Below are positions 11,783 to 22,200 of a stretch of 64,000 nucleotides of DNA, piece by piece. Position 1 is the first letter of the stretch; each line of letters begins with the position of its first letter. The DNA is from Thecamonas trahens ATCC 50062. Its lineage: Eukaryota; Apusozoa; Apusomonadida; Apusomonadidae. The notes below the pieces were generated by a model that did no database searches, was not told where the DNA came from, and worked only from the letters and a program-made list of their open reading frames with translations. The stretch is taken from the NCBI RefSeq assembly GCF_000142905.1, contig NW_013657649.1, positions 112,204 through 176,203 on the forward strand. Direction: 5' to 3'. A program made the translations under genes and the position numbers.

Positions 11783-12166
11783 ATGGCAGCATCCAAATCG
11801 GAGACGAACCAGGTGTTGCTGAACGAGATGGCGAAGCAGATCAAGGACTTGGAGAATGCCATTGCGAAGCAGGCGACGGAGGCTGCGGACACCATTCGCG
11901 AGCTGAAGAGCACCATTGCGAAGCAGGCGAGCACCATTGCGAAGCAGGCGACGGAGGCTGCGGACACCATTCGCGAGCGGGAGAGTACCATTCGCGAGCT
12001 GAGGATGCAACTTGCTAGCGCGGGCATCATGCCCATGACGATGGCCACCAACGACACCAGCAGCTCGCGGAAGCGGACGACCTCGGAGGGCAGCAGCACG
12101 AGCTCTGAAGGGAGTAGTGCGATCCCTATGTCCGAGAGCTCGTCTGGTGCGTGTGACCGTGAGTAG
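11783..12166 (+). CDS. Small coiled-coil protein, possibly truncated by a downstream intron or gap
   Basis: 127 residues from ATG 11783. Residues 1-75 form a heptad-rich coiled coil (NEMAKQIKDLENAIAKQ), then comes a Ser/Thr/Glu-rich tail. The unit IAKQATEAADTIRE occurs twice, encoded by a direct repeat of about 45 bases (around 11860 and 11934). The stop at 12164-12166 lies inside a strong donor sequence (GTGAGT at 12159), so the gene may splice into the assembly gap at 12365 and be longer. No family recognised. The opposite-strand frames here are Leu/Ala-rich shadows of the coiled coil. Confidence 0.45.
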   Translation: MAASKSETNQVLLNEMAKQIKDLENAIAKQATEAADTIRELKSTIAKQASTIAKQATEAADTIRERESTIRELRMQLASAGIMPMTMATNDTSSSRKRTTSEGSSTSSEGSSAIPMSESSSGACDRE

Positions 12167-12364
12167 GGCATGGCGGGCTTGATCAACCTGTGTGATCGTT
12201 TTCCGACGCACGCGCGCTCGGAAGGAGAGGCAGACTGCGGCACCGAAAGAGCACATCGGAGAGGGATAGACACGAGGTGGGGGACAGTGCCATGTGGTAG
12301 CACCATGCCTCGCCAGGCACTGTTGTACCGTAAGTCCATAGTTGCACAAGAAGGTCACGCCTCC

Positions 12365-12484
12365 NNNNNNNNNNNNNNNNNNNNNNNNNNNNNNNNNNNN
12401 NNNNNNNNNNNNNNNNNNNNNNNNNNNNNNNNNNNNNNNNNNNNNNNNNNNNNNNNNNNNNNNNGCCCCCCCCCCCCCCCCCCC
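12365..12484. other. Assembly gap (100 N) followed by poly-C run
   Basis: Exactly 100 Ns (12365-12464), the conventional placeholder for a gap of unknown size. A C19 run at 12466-12484 follows immediately and probably explains why assembly stopped. Confidence 0.95.
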
Positions 12485-12592
12485 TTTCCCCGCCCCGCCC
12501 TCCCAACCACACATTCATTCGTCCATTGCTCCCGACCGTTAGACCCCGACACCCCACCACCACCCCCCGCCACCCACCTCACCACAGCAGGG

Positions 12593-15500
12593 ATGGCCCT
12601 CAAGTCCCCATGGCCAAACAAGGGCTCGGCATCACTTGTTCTTGCAGGGCCCATCTATGAAAAGTCCGGCTCATTCTTCAAGTCACTCGAGAGCAAGTAC
12701 GGTGTGCTCTACGCAGACCGCCTCGAGCTGGGCCAGAGGACGGCAGCCGAGGCCGACAAGCGCCTGCTGCTCCGTCCGGCTGGCAAGGCCCTTACCGCCG
12801 CTGTAGCCGACGCCAAGAAGAATGCTTCTGCCGTGGCAAAGGGCAAGTCACCACCTCTCCCGCCCTACCTCGCTCTCGACGACTACAACGCCCCGCGTTT
12901 CGACCCACCTCCGCCAGAGCCGCACGTCTTCAAGACCTCGGAGCTCGCCATTCGCCTGCGTATCGGCAAGAAGTCACACACGATCTCCTTCGAGTCGCTC
13001 CGCCACCGCACGGTCTGGATCGACGCCCTCTCCCGCGTCATCAACGCCACCAACAACAAGATTGTCCTCCTCGCCCGCGGCGCTCCCGCTCATGCCTCTG
13101 CTGCCACCGCCCACCCCGCGACCACACCCGCTCGCACGCCGAGCACCACTCCCGCCCCCGCTTCTACCCCTCCCTCTGTCACCGTCACCGCCACCCCCGC
13201 TCCCACGTCTGATCCTGCTCCATCCGCCATAGATCCAGCCGCAGGCGTCGGCCCGCCACCCAAGCCCGCGCCGCCCAAGCCTGCGCCGCCCAAGCCCGTG
13301 CCACCCGCAGCGGTGGCTCCCGCTCCTGCATCGCCGCCAAAGCCTGCGTCACCGCCCAAGTCTACGCAGCGCACGGGTGTGGCTCCTGCTCCCGCGTCAC
13401 TGCCGAAGCCTGCGTCGCCGCCCAAACAGCAGCCGCAGCAGAAGGCTCGCCCGATTGCCCCAGGCACCGACCCGCTGCCGGTCGACGCGCTGCGTGAGCT
13501 GGCCCCGTCGTCGCTGTCACCATACGCCGCGCCAGCGCAGCTTCCCCATCCGCGGACGGCCGCGCTCGCTGCGCTCTCCGAGCTCGTCGCTGGCTCGCCC
13601 GAGTTTGACTGGAACGCCGAGTACCAGACCCGAATGGCCCGTTGGGTGGAAGCATCGCGCTCCGAAGCTAGTCACGCGCCCGAGGCCGAGTTGGAGCTTG
13701 TCCGCTTTGTCGGCCTCTTTGCCGCTCGCGCCGAGCAAGTCGCTTCCATCATCATCGATGAGTTGCATCTCCCGCTAACGTCCAAGACCTACACTCCGAA
13801 GGCCCTGCCTGACGCAGTTGCGCAGACCGACGAGGTCTACGTCGTCGACTCTATTATTTTTTCGTTTGCCGACGTCGGAACAGGCGCACGGCCCGAGACC
13901 GACGATGCGCTCGAGATGCGCATGGCCCACATCGAGATGGCCGCCCTCGACGCCGTTGTCAACGCCCGCATCCCCGGCCTTGCTACTCCTCTCATGGCCC
14001 TCGTCGAGTACCGCGGCTTTACCCTCATCGCCGTCACTACCCTTCCAGTCTCCGAGGCTACCCTCATCGCCTCACCCGAGCTGGCCACTCGCCCGCCGCA
14101 GGGCTCCTCGCCCGCGGCAGCCTTTGCTGGCCTCATGGCTGATCTTGCCCGCCAGCTCAATCTGAAGCCGGTTGCACCCGGAGACTCGGGTGTCGCCCCG
14201 GTCTTTGGCCCGGCCTCCGTTCTAGGTCACCGCGGCTCCGACGGTCGCTACTACGCCGTCTCGCTGCAAAAGCTATTCCCGCCTGACCTGCCCATCGGCG
14301 AGATGGCCGCTGATTTGACCCGTGTCCTCTCGCCTCGCTTCGTCACCCTCTACCCAGATCCTCTCGTCCCAGACGCCTTTACCCAGCACGCCACCCCGCT
14401 GGGAACCGGTGCGCCCGCCGCTGCAGACGTTGGCGCCCTCATCGGCGCCTCGGCCTACCTCCGCGAGACTCTCGTCCCGCGCCTCGCTCTCGCGCTCGAC
14501 CGCATGGACGTGCTCGCCCTCGACTCGGTCTCGTTAGCCGCCATCCTCGCCGACGCCGGCGTCGACCGTCGCTTCCTTGGCCTCCTGGCAGACTCGGTCG
14601 AACTGCCGCATGTTCGTGCCGTTCTCGCCACCGAAATGGTTGCCATCCGCGCTGCAGAGCTACTCGCCCGTTCGCTCCGGCGTGTCGTCCGCGCCCGCCG
14701 CCCACTCCTCGAGTCCGGTACCCGCATTAGCGCCTCGATGGTGTCTGAGAACACCGCCAACACCCTTGACTTCTTCAATCTCGTCCTCGGCTCCTCCGAC
14801 GAGTCGCACGCCTTCTGGGGCTCGGTCCTCCTGCCCGACGTCGCCGCCGCTTTTGCCCACGATGTCGATGCCTCGGCCATCCCGCGCGCCGCGCTCCTCT
14901 ACGCCCTCGAGCACCACTCGGGTGTCGTCCTGGCCCACACGCCCAGCGTAGACTTCTCCGGCCCAGCCCCGCTCGGCACCAACCTGGACGTCGTCCGCGG
15001 CTGGCGCCCGCGAGTCACCACTCCCGTCCCGGCCACCCTCGCCACCTCGCACCGCGACTACGCCCGTCTCCTCGCCGCTGAAGGCCGCCACAGGGCCGCC
15101 CTCGACGCCCTGGCCGTCTCGCTCAAGGCTGCGGCCCTCCTGCACGGCTTCTCCTCCCACAAGCTTGGCCCTGACTTTCTCGTCGCCTCCCGCTACGCCG
15201 CAGACGCTGGCGATCTCGAGGCTGCTGCTGCCTTTGCTGGCGCCGCCCTGGGCGTCGCTCCGCAGTGGCACGCCTCGGCTGGTCTTGCCTACGTCGCCCA
15301 CCTCCGCGCCGCCTTTCGCTCTGGAGACGTTCAAGGCGCCGCTGTCGCTTACGAAGCCGCCATCGCGTGTATCGCCCACCACTGGGGTCACTACCACCCG
15401 CTCCTCCTCGAGGCCCACGACACCATGGGTGGCCTCCACGCCGAGGTCGGAGACCCGCTTCTTGCCCTAGACTACTACAAGGCCGCGCTTGACCTCTCGG

Positions 15501-16279
15501 TCCTTGCCCTCGGTGCCAACCACGCCAAGGCCGCGTCGTACTATCACTCGGTTGGCCACCTCTCCAAAACCGCTGGCCTCCACCAGCAGGCCATCAACGC
15601 CTACGAGCGCGCCCTCCTCGTCCACCAGCGCTGCCTCGGACCCGAATCGCCCACCACTGCCCACTCCATGTACTACCTCTCCGAAGCCTTGTATGCAAAG
15701 GGCGTGTACGCGCGGGCGCTGGATCTTGCCAAGCAAGCCTTTGACCTCCGCAACCGCCTTCACGGCCCCGCTTCGCCGCTCACTATCGACTCGGCCTACC
15801 AAGTTGCCTACACCGCAGACGCCCTTGACGATGCCGCTGCCGCCCTGCCCTCTTTTGAGCATCTGCTTCGCTACTTGCAGGACTCGGCGCGAAGCCTTTC
15901 GGAAGACGCCGATGCCCAGCGTGCGGCCGTCCTCACTGAGATCCGCTCCATCACTGTCACCATCGTCAAGCTCGTCTTCCGCACCCTCCCGCCGCAGCAC
16001 ACCCTCATCCTCGCCCGGGTCCGCGAGGCCCGTGCCCCGCGGCTCACTCATGCCACCATCGCACACGTCATGGCCGCTCTCCTCAGCTCTCAGCCCGCTG
16101 AGTATGTGCGCGACGTCTTTCGTCGTGTGGAGGCCCTCTCTCCGACTGCACACACCGAACTCGCCGCTCTCGTCCATGTTTGCGAGGACGATTCGGTCTT
16201 GCTTGTCGAGCACGATGAGCCCGCTACCCAAGATGCCTCGCTCCGGCTCTCCGTCTCCTCCTTCTTCCACAACCAGTGA
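12593..16279 (+). CDS. PH domain / CLU-like / kinesin-light-chain-type TPR protein
   Basis: 1,228 residues from ATG 12593. Residues 10-150 look like a PH domain (GPIYEKSG, YGVLYADRLEL, then HTISFESLRHRTVWIDALS). Residues 160-300 are a Pro/Ala-rich linker with PPKPAPPKP repeats. Residues 390-580 resemble the CLU central domain (YRGFTLIAVTTLP, then LGHRGSDGRYYAVSLQKLFP). Residues 820-1100 hold at least four TPRs of the kinesin-light-chain/CLU kind (ALDYYKAALDLSVLALGANH, AINAYERALLVHQRCLGPES). CLU proteins act in mitochondrial distribution and mRNA binding; here the PH domain would add a membrane lipid contact. The CLU assignment is moderate, TPR strong, PH moderate. Convergent with the formin gene, 16 bases away. 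Confidence 0.65.
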   Translation: MALKSPWPNKGSASLVLAGPIYEKSGSFFKSLESKYGVLYADRLELGQRTAAEADKRLLLRPAGKALTAAVADAKKNASAVAKGKSPPLPPYLALDDYNAPRFDPPPPEPHVFKTSELAIRLRIGKKSHTISFESLRHRTVWIDALSRVINATNNKIVLLARGAPAHASAATAHPATTPARTPSTTPAPASTPPSVTVTATPAPTSDPAPSAIDPAAGVGPPPKPAPPKPAPPKPVPPAAVAPAPASPPKPASPPKSTQRTGVAPAPASLPKPASPPKQQPQQKARPIAPGTDPLPVDALRELAPSSLSPYAAPAQLPHPRTAALAALSELVAGSPEFDWNAEYQTRMARWVEASRSEASHAPEAELELVRFVGLFAARAEQVASIIIDELHLPLTSKTYTPKALPDAVAQTDEVYVVDSIIFSFADVGTGARPETDDALEMRMAHIEMAALDAVVNARIPGLATPLMALVEYRGFTLIAVTTLPVSEATLIASPELATRPPQGSSPAAAFAGLMADLARQLNLKPVAPGDSGVAPVFGPASVLGHRGSDGRYYAVSLQKLFPPDLPIGEMAADLTRVLSPRFVTLYPDPLVPDAFTQHATPLGTGAPAAADVGALIGASAYLRETLVPRLALALDRMDVLALDSVSLAAILADAGVDRRFLGLLADSVELPHVRAVLATEMVAIRAAELLARSLRRVVRARRPLLESGTRISASMVSENTANTLDFFNLVLGSSDESHAFWGSVLLPDVAAAFAHDVDASAIPRAALLYALEHHSGVVLAHTPSVDFSGPAPLGTNLDVVRGWRPRVTTPVPATLATSHRDYARLLAAEGRHRAALDALAVSLKAAALLHGFSSHKLGPDFLVASRYAADAGDLEAAAAFAGAALGVAPQWHASAGLAYVAHLRAAFRSGDVQGAAVAYEAAIACIAHHWGHYHPLLLEAHDTMGGLHAEVGDPLLALDYYKAALDLSVLALGANHAKAASYYHSVGHLSKTAGLHQQAINAYERALLVHQRCLGPESPTTAHSMYYLSEALYAKGVYARALDLAKQAFDLRNRLHGPASPLTIDSAYQVAYTADALDDAAAALPSFEHLLRYLQDSARSLSEDADAQRAAVLTEIRSITVTIVKLVFRTLPPQHTLILARVREARAPRLTHATIAHVMAALLSSQPAEYVRDVFRRVEALSPTAHTELAALVHVCEDDSVLLVEHDEPATQDASLRLSVSSFFHNQ

Positions 16280-16295
16280 ATGCACATCTTTTAGA

Positions 16296-19200
16296 CTAGC
16301 TCTTGGCTGCGCGGGCCGCCCGCTTCTTCTTGGCCGCTTCGCGCGCCTTGCGCTTCCGCTCGCGCTTCGCCTCAAGCTCCTTGGCCCTTCGGTTCTTGGC
16401 CTCGGCCGCCTCAAACTCTTCCAGAAAGTCGGCAAAGATCCCGCACAGATGGTCGGCACTCGTCTTGGTCGGCTTTTCTGCAAAGACCTTGCACACTGCA
16501 AGGTGCTTGGTCTTGACCTCGTCAATCGCGCCATGGACCGCCTGCATCCGCTCGAGTGCTGCCTCGTGGAACGGGTCAAACACGTCCTTGAACACTGCGT
16601 CTTTCGTCTGACTCAGCTCCATGCCCACAATCTTGAGATTCTTGTCGAGGTTGCCGGCTGCAGCCTCGATCATGTCAAACGGGTGTCGCGCCGCTTCGGC
16701 TGCAAGCTTGAGGTCGTCCTTGAATGCCAGCACCTCGGAAAACTCGCGCTCCAGCAGCTCAGCCACGAACCGGAGCAGGTTCGACTTGCCGTCGATGGTC
16801 TTCGTCCCACCAACCTTGGCCAGAAAGTCCAGGTGGAAGCCGCGCTCCTTCTTCGAGTTCATAAAGTTGCCGATTGCCAGCAAGATCTCAAACAGCTTAC
16901 CGAGCGCCTTGGACTCGTGGATTGCCGTCAGCGCACCTGAGAGCGCCACCACGCCCTCATCGACGTCGTGGACAAGGACCTCAAACTCCAGCTTGATTTG
17001 CAGCGACCGCAGCCGCTGCGCCAACCGCGGAATGCCCATGATCGTGCGCACGTACTGCTCAGACTTGCCGAGCAAGCCAAGATCGCCGTCGTACGACGCC
17101 ACTGTCGCCAGGTCATCTGTCGTCGGCAGCGTCTTGACCACAAACGTGATAGACTCGGCCGTAAGCACCTTTTCGTCAAGTGAGAGCATCGCGTCGCGCA
17201 GCGCCTCGTTGCTCATACGGAACCGCGAGAGCATAATCCCGATCGCGTTCGACGCCTTGCCATCCAGCAGCAGCACCTTCTTGGGCCGCTTGGCGCGCGC
17301 AGCCTCAGCTTCGGCCTCTGCTGGGCTCAGCTTCTTGACGGGCCTCTTCGACGTAAACAGCTTTTCCATCTCGTCCCAGTTGAGCATCACGGAGCTCGGA
17401 TTGAGACTCTCAAACACAGATCCGTTCAGCTCTACCGGCTTGACCTTGGACCAGTACAGTTTGCGCATCGGCACCTTGGCCTTGCGCGGCGCGCGAGGAT
17501 TTGCTGCAGCTGGCGGTGGCGGCGGCGGCGGCCCGCCTGGTCCCCAGCCCCCAGGCGGCGGAGGCGGCGGCAGCGGCGGTCCGCCTCCGGGAGGAGGAGG
17601 TGGTGGTGGTGGACCGCCTCCGGGAGGAGGTGGCGGTGGTGGTGGACCGCCTCCGGGCGGCGGCGGTGGAGGCGGCGGCGGCGGTGGCCCACCTCCGGGC
17701 ATCGGTGGCGGCGGTGGTGGTGGACCGCCGCTCGGCCCTGTCGCACCGGTGCCCGGACTCGAGCCGCTGCTCGCCGCTGCTCCGCCACTAGGCAGTGTAA
17801 ACACACTCCCCATCCTCCGCTTCATCAAAATACGCCGGACCCCGATGCGGAACCGCAGCCGCGCTTCCTTGATCCGAGTCTCTTCGGTGATGGCTCCCAG
17901 CCGGGCTTTCTTGAGCGCCAGTGCCAACTGCGCTTGCAGCTCGTTGATACGGAGCTCATACCGCTGCAGCGTCATGCTTTGCCGATGGTCGGCCATCCTC
18001 AGTTGATGCTCATCCATGCTGCGCGCACACGCCAGGGCAGCCCGTGCGTCAGCGTTCTTGGCAGCCATCGCTTCTTCGGCCCGCGCTTGAATCATACCGG
18101 CCTCCGACGTCGCCAGCTCATCTAGCTTGGCCGTCAGCTCGCAAACTGTGCGGTTGGCTTTGTCAAGATCGTCGTGAAGACCGTCCACGTACGCCCGAGT
18201 CTCCAGCGATGTCTTGGTCTTGAGTACCGCCAAGTTGGATGTCGGCTTGCCTGTGGCGCGGCCAAGCGGGTCCGCCGCAGACGCGTTCAGCTGCTGCAGG
18301 TAGCCCTCGGCCGCGGCGCGCGCTGTTGTGTGGTGTAAATCATCCACTGACGGGAGCGAAATCCCGGTTGTGAGCATTCCGGCAGCCTCCTCTTCCTCTT
18401 GCGAGAGACCCACGTGCGCAACCGAGGGCTCAACCGCGTCCGAGAGGAGCTGCACCAGCTGCTTCCACGCCTCAAGCCCTAGCGGTCCCCGCGTCGGAAG
18501 TGCCAGCAGCATCTGCAGTACTTTGACAAGCTGCGGGTACGCTGGCGTCACCCGCAGATTTGTCACAAGCATGTCGCACACCGCCCGCGGGTCTGAGAGC
18601 TCGATGCTTCGGAACTGAATCTGGGTAGCGTCGTAGTGCGCCGCATCGATGTAAAGCTCGATCTGCTCGCGTGCCGCCGGCACATCACTGTCCATCGAGT
18701 TCATGTATCCGATGGCCGCGTCAATGCTGGCAGCCTCGAGACTCTCCCGCCACGCCACCCGCACCGTGAGATCCTTTTCAGTGTTGATGACGCCGTTGAG
18801 AAGCGCCAAGCCGGCCACGCGCAGCGTCTCCGACTCGGTACACTGCATGGCCTCGAGAGCGGCAGTGAACGGGTGGTTTGCGCGGTCCAGCGTCCGCTGC
18901 GCATCCAGCGCCGCTTGTACGGCCTGGTGCGCTTCGTGCGACGCATGAGCCATCCGCGCGAGCACAAGCAGCGCCCGTGACCGCAGCGTCTCGTCTGCGT
19001 CGGCATGCAGCGTCCGCACAATGGTACTTGTGCCGTCGTTGATGCGCGTCATGGCCTTCGTGCCAGCACTTGTTTGCGTCAGCACCTTGATCACCTTGGT
19101 CGCTCGGGCGGCCACCTCGACGTCGTTTGGCTGCTTGTTGCGCTTGCGCACAAACTCACGCAGCACTTGCAGGACGTCGTCAAGCCCGTCGCGCTGCAGA

Positions 19201-22200
19201 AACTCACGGGTCCAGCTCGACCCATTGTTAAGCAGCGCGTACTTGAGTGTCCGCAAATGCGCTGCCGACACGTCATGCTTGAGCATGTTGCAAAAGTGCT
19301 TTGGCGCCTTGGTTGAGCCGGTCACCACAGCGCCAAGCTCGGCGTCGACCTCGATGCCACGGCCGTCGTCAGACTCGGACTCACCGCCGGAGTCAAAGAC
19401 CTCGTCGTCGTCGCCAGACGCCGACGGCGGCACATCGTCTTCGGGTTCGAGCCCGGTGTTCCGGAGGACGTGGATGCGAGCCTCGAGCGCAGCCCGCGAC
19501 AGCGACCGCTTCATCGACCGCTCCGGCTGGCTGTCCACACTCGAGCCATCGCTGGCTGCCACCACAAGCCGCCCCCGTGGCGAGATCGACCCGCGCGGTG
19601 CCATACTCTTGAGATCGGAGACCAGGTCGAGCACAATGTCGCGCTGGAGTGCAAGCGTCTTGAGGGTTGCCAGGTGCACCTGCCACTGCAAAGTCTCCAT
19701 CCCATCAGGGATCTCATCGTCCGAGTCCACGTCACCGCTCACTTTGCGGGCATCAATAGCGGCATCCTGTAGCGCGTCGGCCACAGCCTCCAACGCTTCA
19801 ACTAGTGACGCTGGTGCCACCGCCATTGGCACAAACGCCTGGCCTGGTGAGCCACTCGCTATTGGCGAGCCTACAATCGGGACAACCATTGATCCCGGCG
19901 CCGCGACCACCGTGTCGCCGCGCACAAGCTTGAGCGACTCGCTGGCTTCGTCCTCCGAGTCCGAGTCAGCCAACGACGCCATCTCCAGCGGGTCGTCCAT
20001 CTCAACCACAAGCGTTCCGCGCGGGACAATAATCGAGCCCTTGGGCACCAGTCGCGCCCCGTCCGGCACAATTAGCGTTCCCTCGAGCGCCACCTCTGTT
20101 CCGGTCTCAACCACGACAGTCCCATCCTGTGGCCCTACAACCTTGATGGCGGGGGGAGCGCTGGATGCGGCGGTTGCCAGCCGAGCCTCAGACGCCTGAC
20201 GCTCCACTGCCTCGTTGGCCTTGGCAGCAGCCAGCTCCGCTTCCAACTCGGCAATGCGGCGAGCAAGCAGGTCAGAACTAGATGTCGTCACCATTTTCTC
20301 GAGGTTCGAGCTCGGCTGCCGCCGCAGCGCCAGGCTCCGGGCCTGGGAACTCTCAGCAGCAGTATCGGTGTCGATCATGATCTGGGAGAGCTCCGGGTTG
20401 GCGACGGTGGCAGTAGCCTTGGCCATCGCGGCTTGGTCAATGTCTGCATGGTGCTTGGCTACTGCCGACTCTACCGCTGCAAGGCTACGCGCCTGCTCGC
20501 GATTGCGTGCAGCACACGCCTTAACTTCAGCTGTTGCGCGCGTGTGGCTTCTAACGATGCTCCGCCTCACACTTGCGCTGGCAGCTTCAAGGGAGGCATG
20601 TTGCGCCGCAAACGTGGCGGAAATGCGGGCATGCTCAGCCTCGCTAGCAGCCTTTGCCAGCTCAGCCTTGCGCGCCGTCGCTAGCACTGCTAGCGCCTGC
20701 TGATGTGCAGTAGCTTCGCTTGACAGTGAGCTGTCGCGTTCACGCTCGAGTCGAGTCAGCTCAGACGCTGCAAAGTCGTCGATGGAGGCAACAGCCATGC
20801 TTGAGCTGTCCAAAGCAGTTGCAAGCGCTTGCGCATGCTCGACCTCGGCGGAGACGCGGGCATCAGCAACGGCAGACTTCAGCTCCTCACGACGAGCCGA
20901 GGCTCGAGCATGAGCCTCGTCTTTGGCTGCCTGTAATTCATCTGGCTTGTTTGCCAACTGAATCCGAGCTCGCTTCAGCTCTTCGGCAAGTTCCATCTCC
21001 ACGACAGCCGCGGCCTCGGTCTGCGCCACCACCGTATGTGTGGCTGCCGATGCACCGCTGAGCGCTGTGCTCAGCTGTAAATCATAGTCAAGCACCGCCG
21101 TGACAGCGTCAGCGTCAAGACGAGACGCGGTCGAAACAGCCGCAACGACAGCAGCCGCAACGTCATCGACAAGCGCCGCTGCTTCTCCTGCCACCTCTTC
21201 TGCAGATTGACCGGCATCGCCAAGGCTCTTAGCCTTGCGAGCAGCGAGTAGCGCGGTTTGCTCAGCCTTGGCCTCAGCGTCCAGCTGAGCTTTGAGAGCG
21301 GCAGCGCGGGCCTCACGCGTGTGCTCTTTGTGCTCTGCCTGCAGCTGAGCAGCCTCAATGCGCTCGGCATGCAGCGCGTGGGCAACTTGCTGCTCGAGGC
21401 TGGCGCGCAGCGCATTCGACGCCTCGTGGGCTTCATCGTGGATAGCAGCCTCGTTTTTGGCGAGGGTTGAATTAATGGCTTCGACCTGCCTTTGGTAGAC
21501 TTCCAGCGAGCGGGCGCGGGCGTCGTCCGATGCAGCCGCGGCTAGCGCGTCCCGGAGAGTGTCAGCGGCCTCCGCACGGTCGGCTTCAGCAGCCGACTCC
21601 AGTGCAGAGGCTCGAGCCTTTGCGACAGCTATAATCTTGGCAGCTTCGGTCGAGATGGAGATCTGAGCCTGTGACGTTGCGGCAGCATGCCGCTCGTCGA
21701 GCGCGGCGAGGGCCAGGATCTCGCTCTCGTGACGCTTCTGTACGGCTTCGGTCAATTCCAGTCGGAGAGTGGTAGCGAGACTGTAAGCAGCCTCGCGAGC
21801 AGCGGCCACCCGCTCGGTGTGCGCAGCCTCAAATGCCACGCGCTGCTCGGCGAGATGTGGCGAGCCCGCAAGCGAGTGAAGCTTGGCGGCCTTGTCCGCC
21901 TCCAGCTCCGCAAGGGTCGTCTCGAGCTCGGCGTCTACAACCGCGAGCTTGAGGTCAATGTCAGCAGCAGCAGCGGCATACTCTGCCTTGTGACGGGCAG
22001 CCAGCTCGCTGAGCGCGCACTGACGCTCGATGTCCTGCCTAGCGAGACTTTCCTCCAGGTGCTCCTCGTTCTCGGCCTGAAGCTCGAGCTGACTGCGGGT
22101 GGCCGCCAGGTCTGCGCGCAGCTGGGCCACATTCGCGTGGTATGCAACTGCCGCCGAGGCAGCACCATCCAGCTGAGATTCCGGAGCGGCGCGCACGGCT

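Noticed and set aside
11393-12514. Minus-strand membrane-protein-like frames over the coiled-coil gene
   Set aside because: The hydrophobic runs are complements of coiled-coil codons or low-complexity, and the frames cross the N gap.
16621-18006. 461-residue plus-strand frame with poly-Gly, antisense to FH1/FH2
   Set aside because: The poly-Gly is the complement of the FH1 proline codons; the formin strand is clearly coding.
19440-19465. TTCGAGCCC as a tRNA T-arm
   Set aside because: Lies within the formin coding sequence, with no acceptor or anticodon stem around it.
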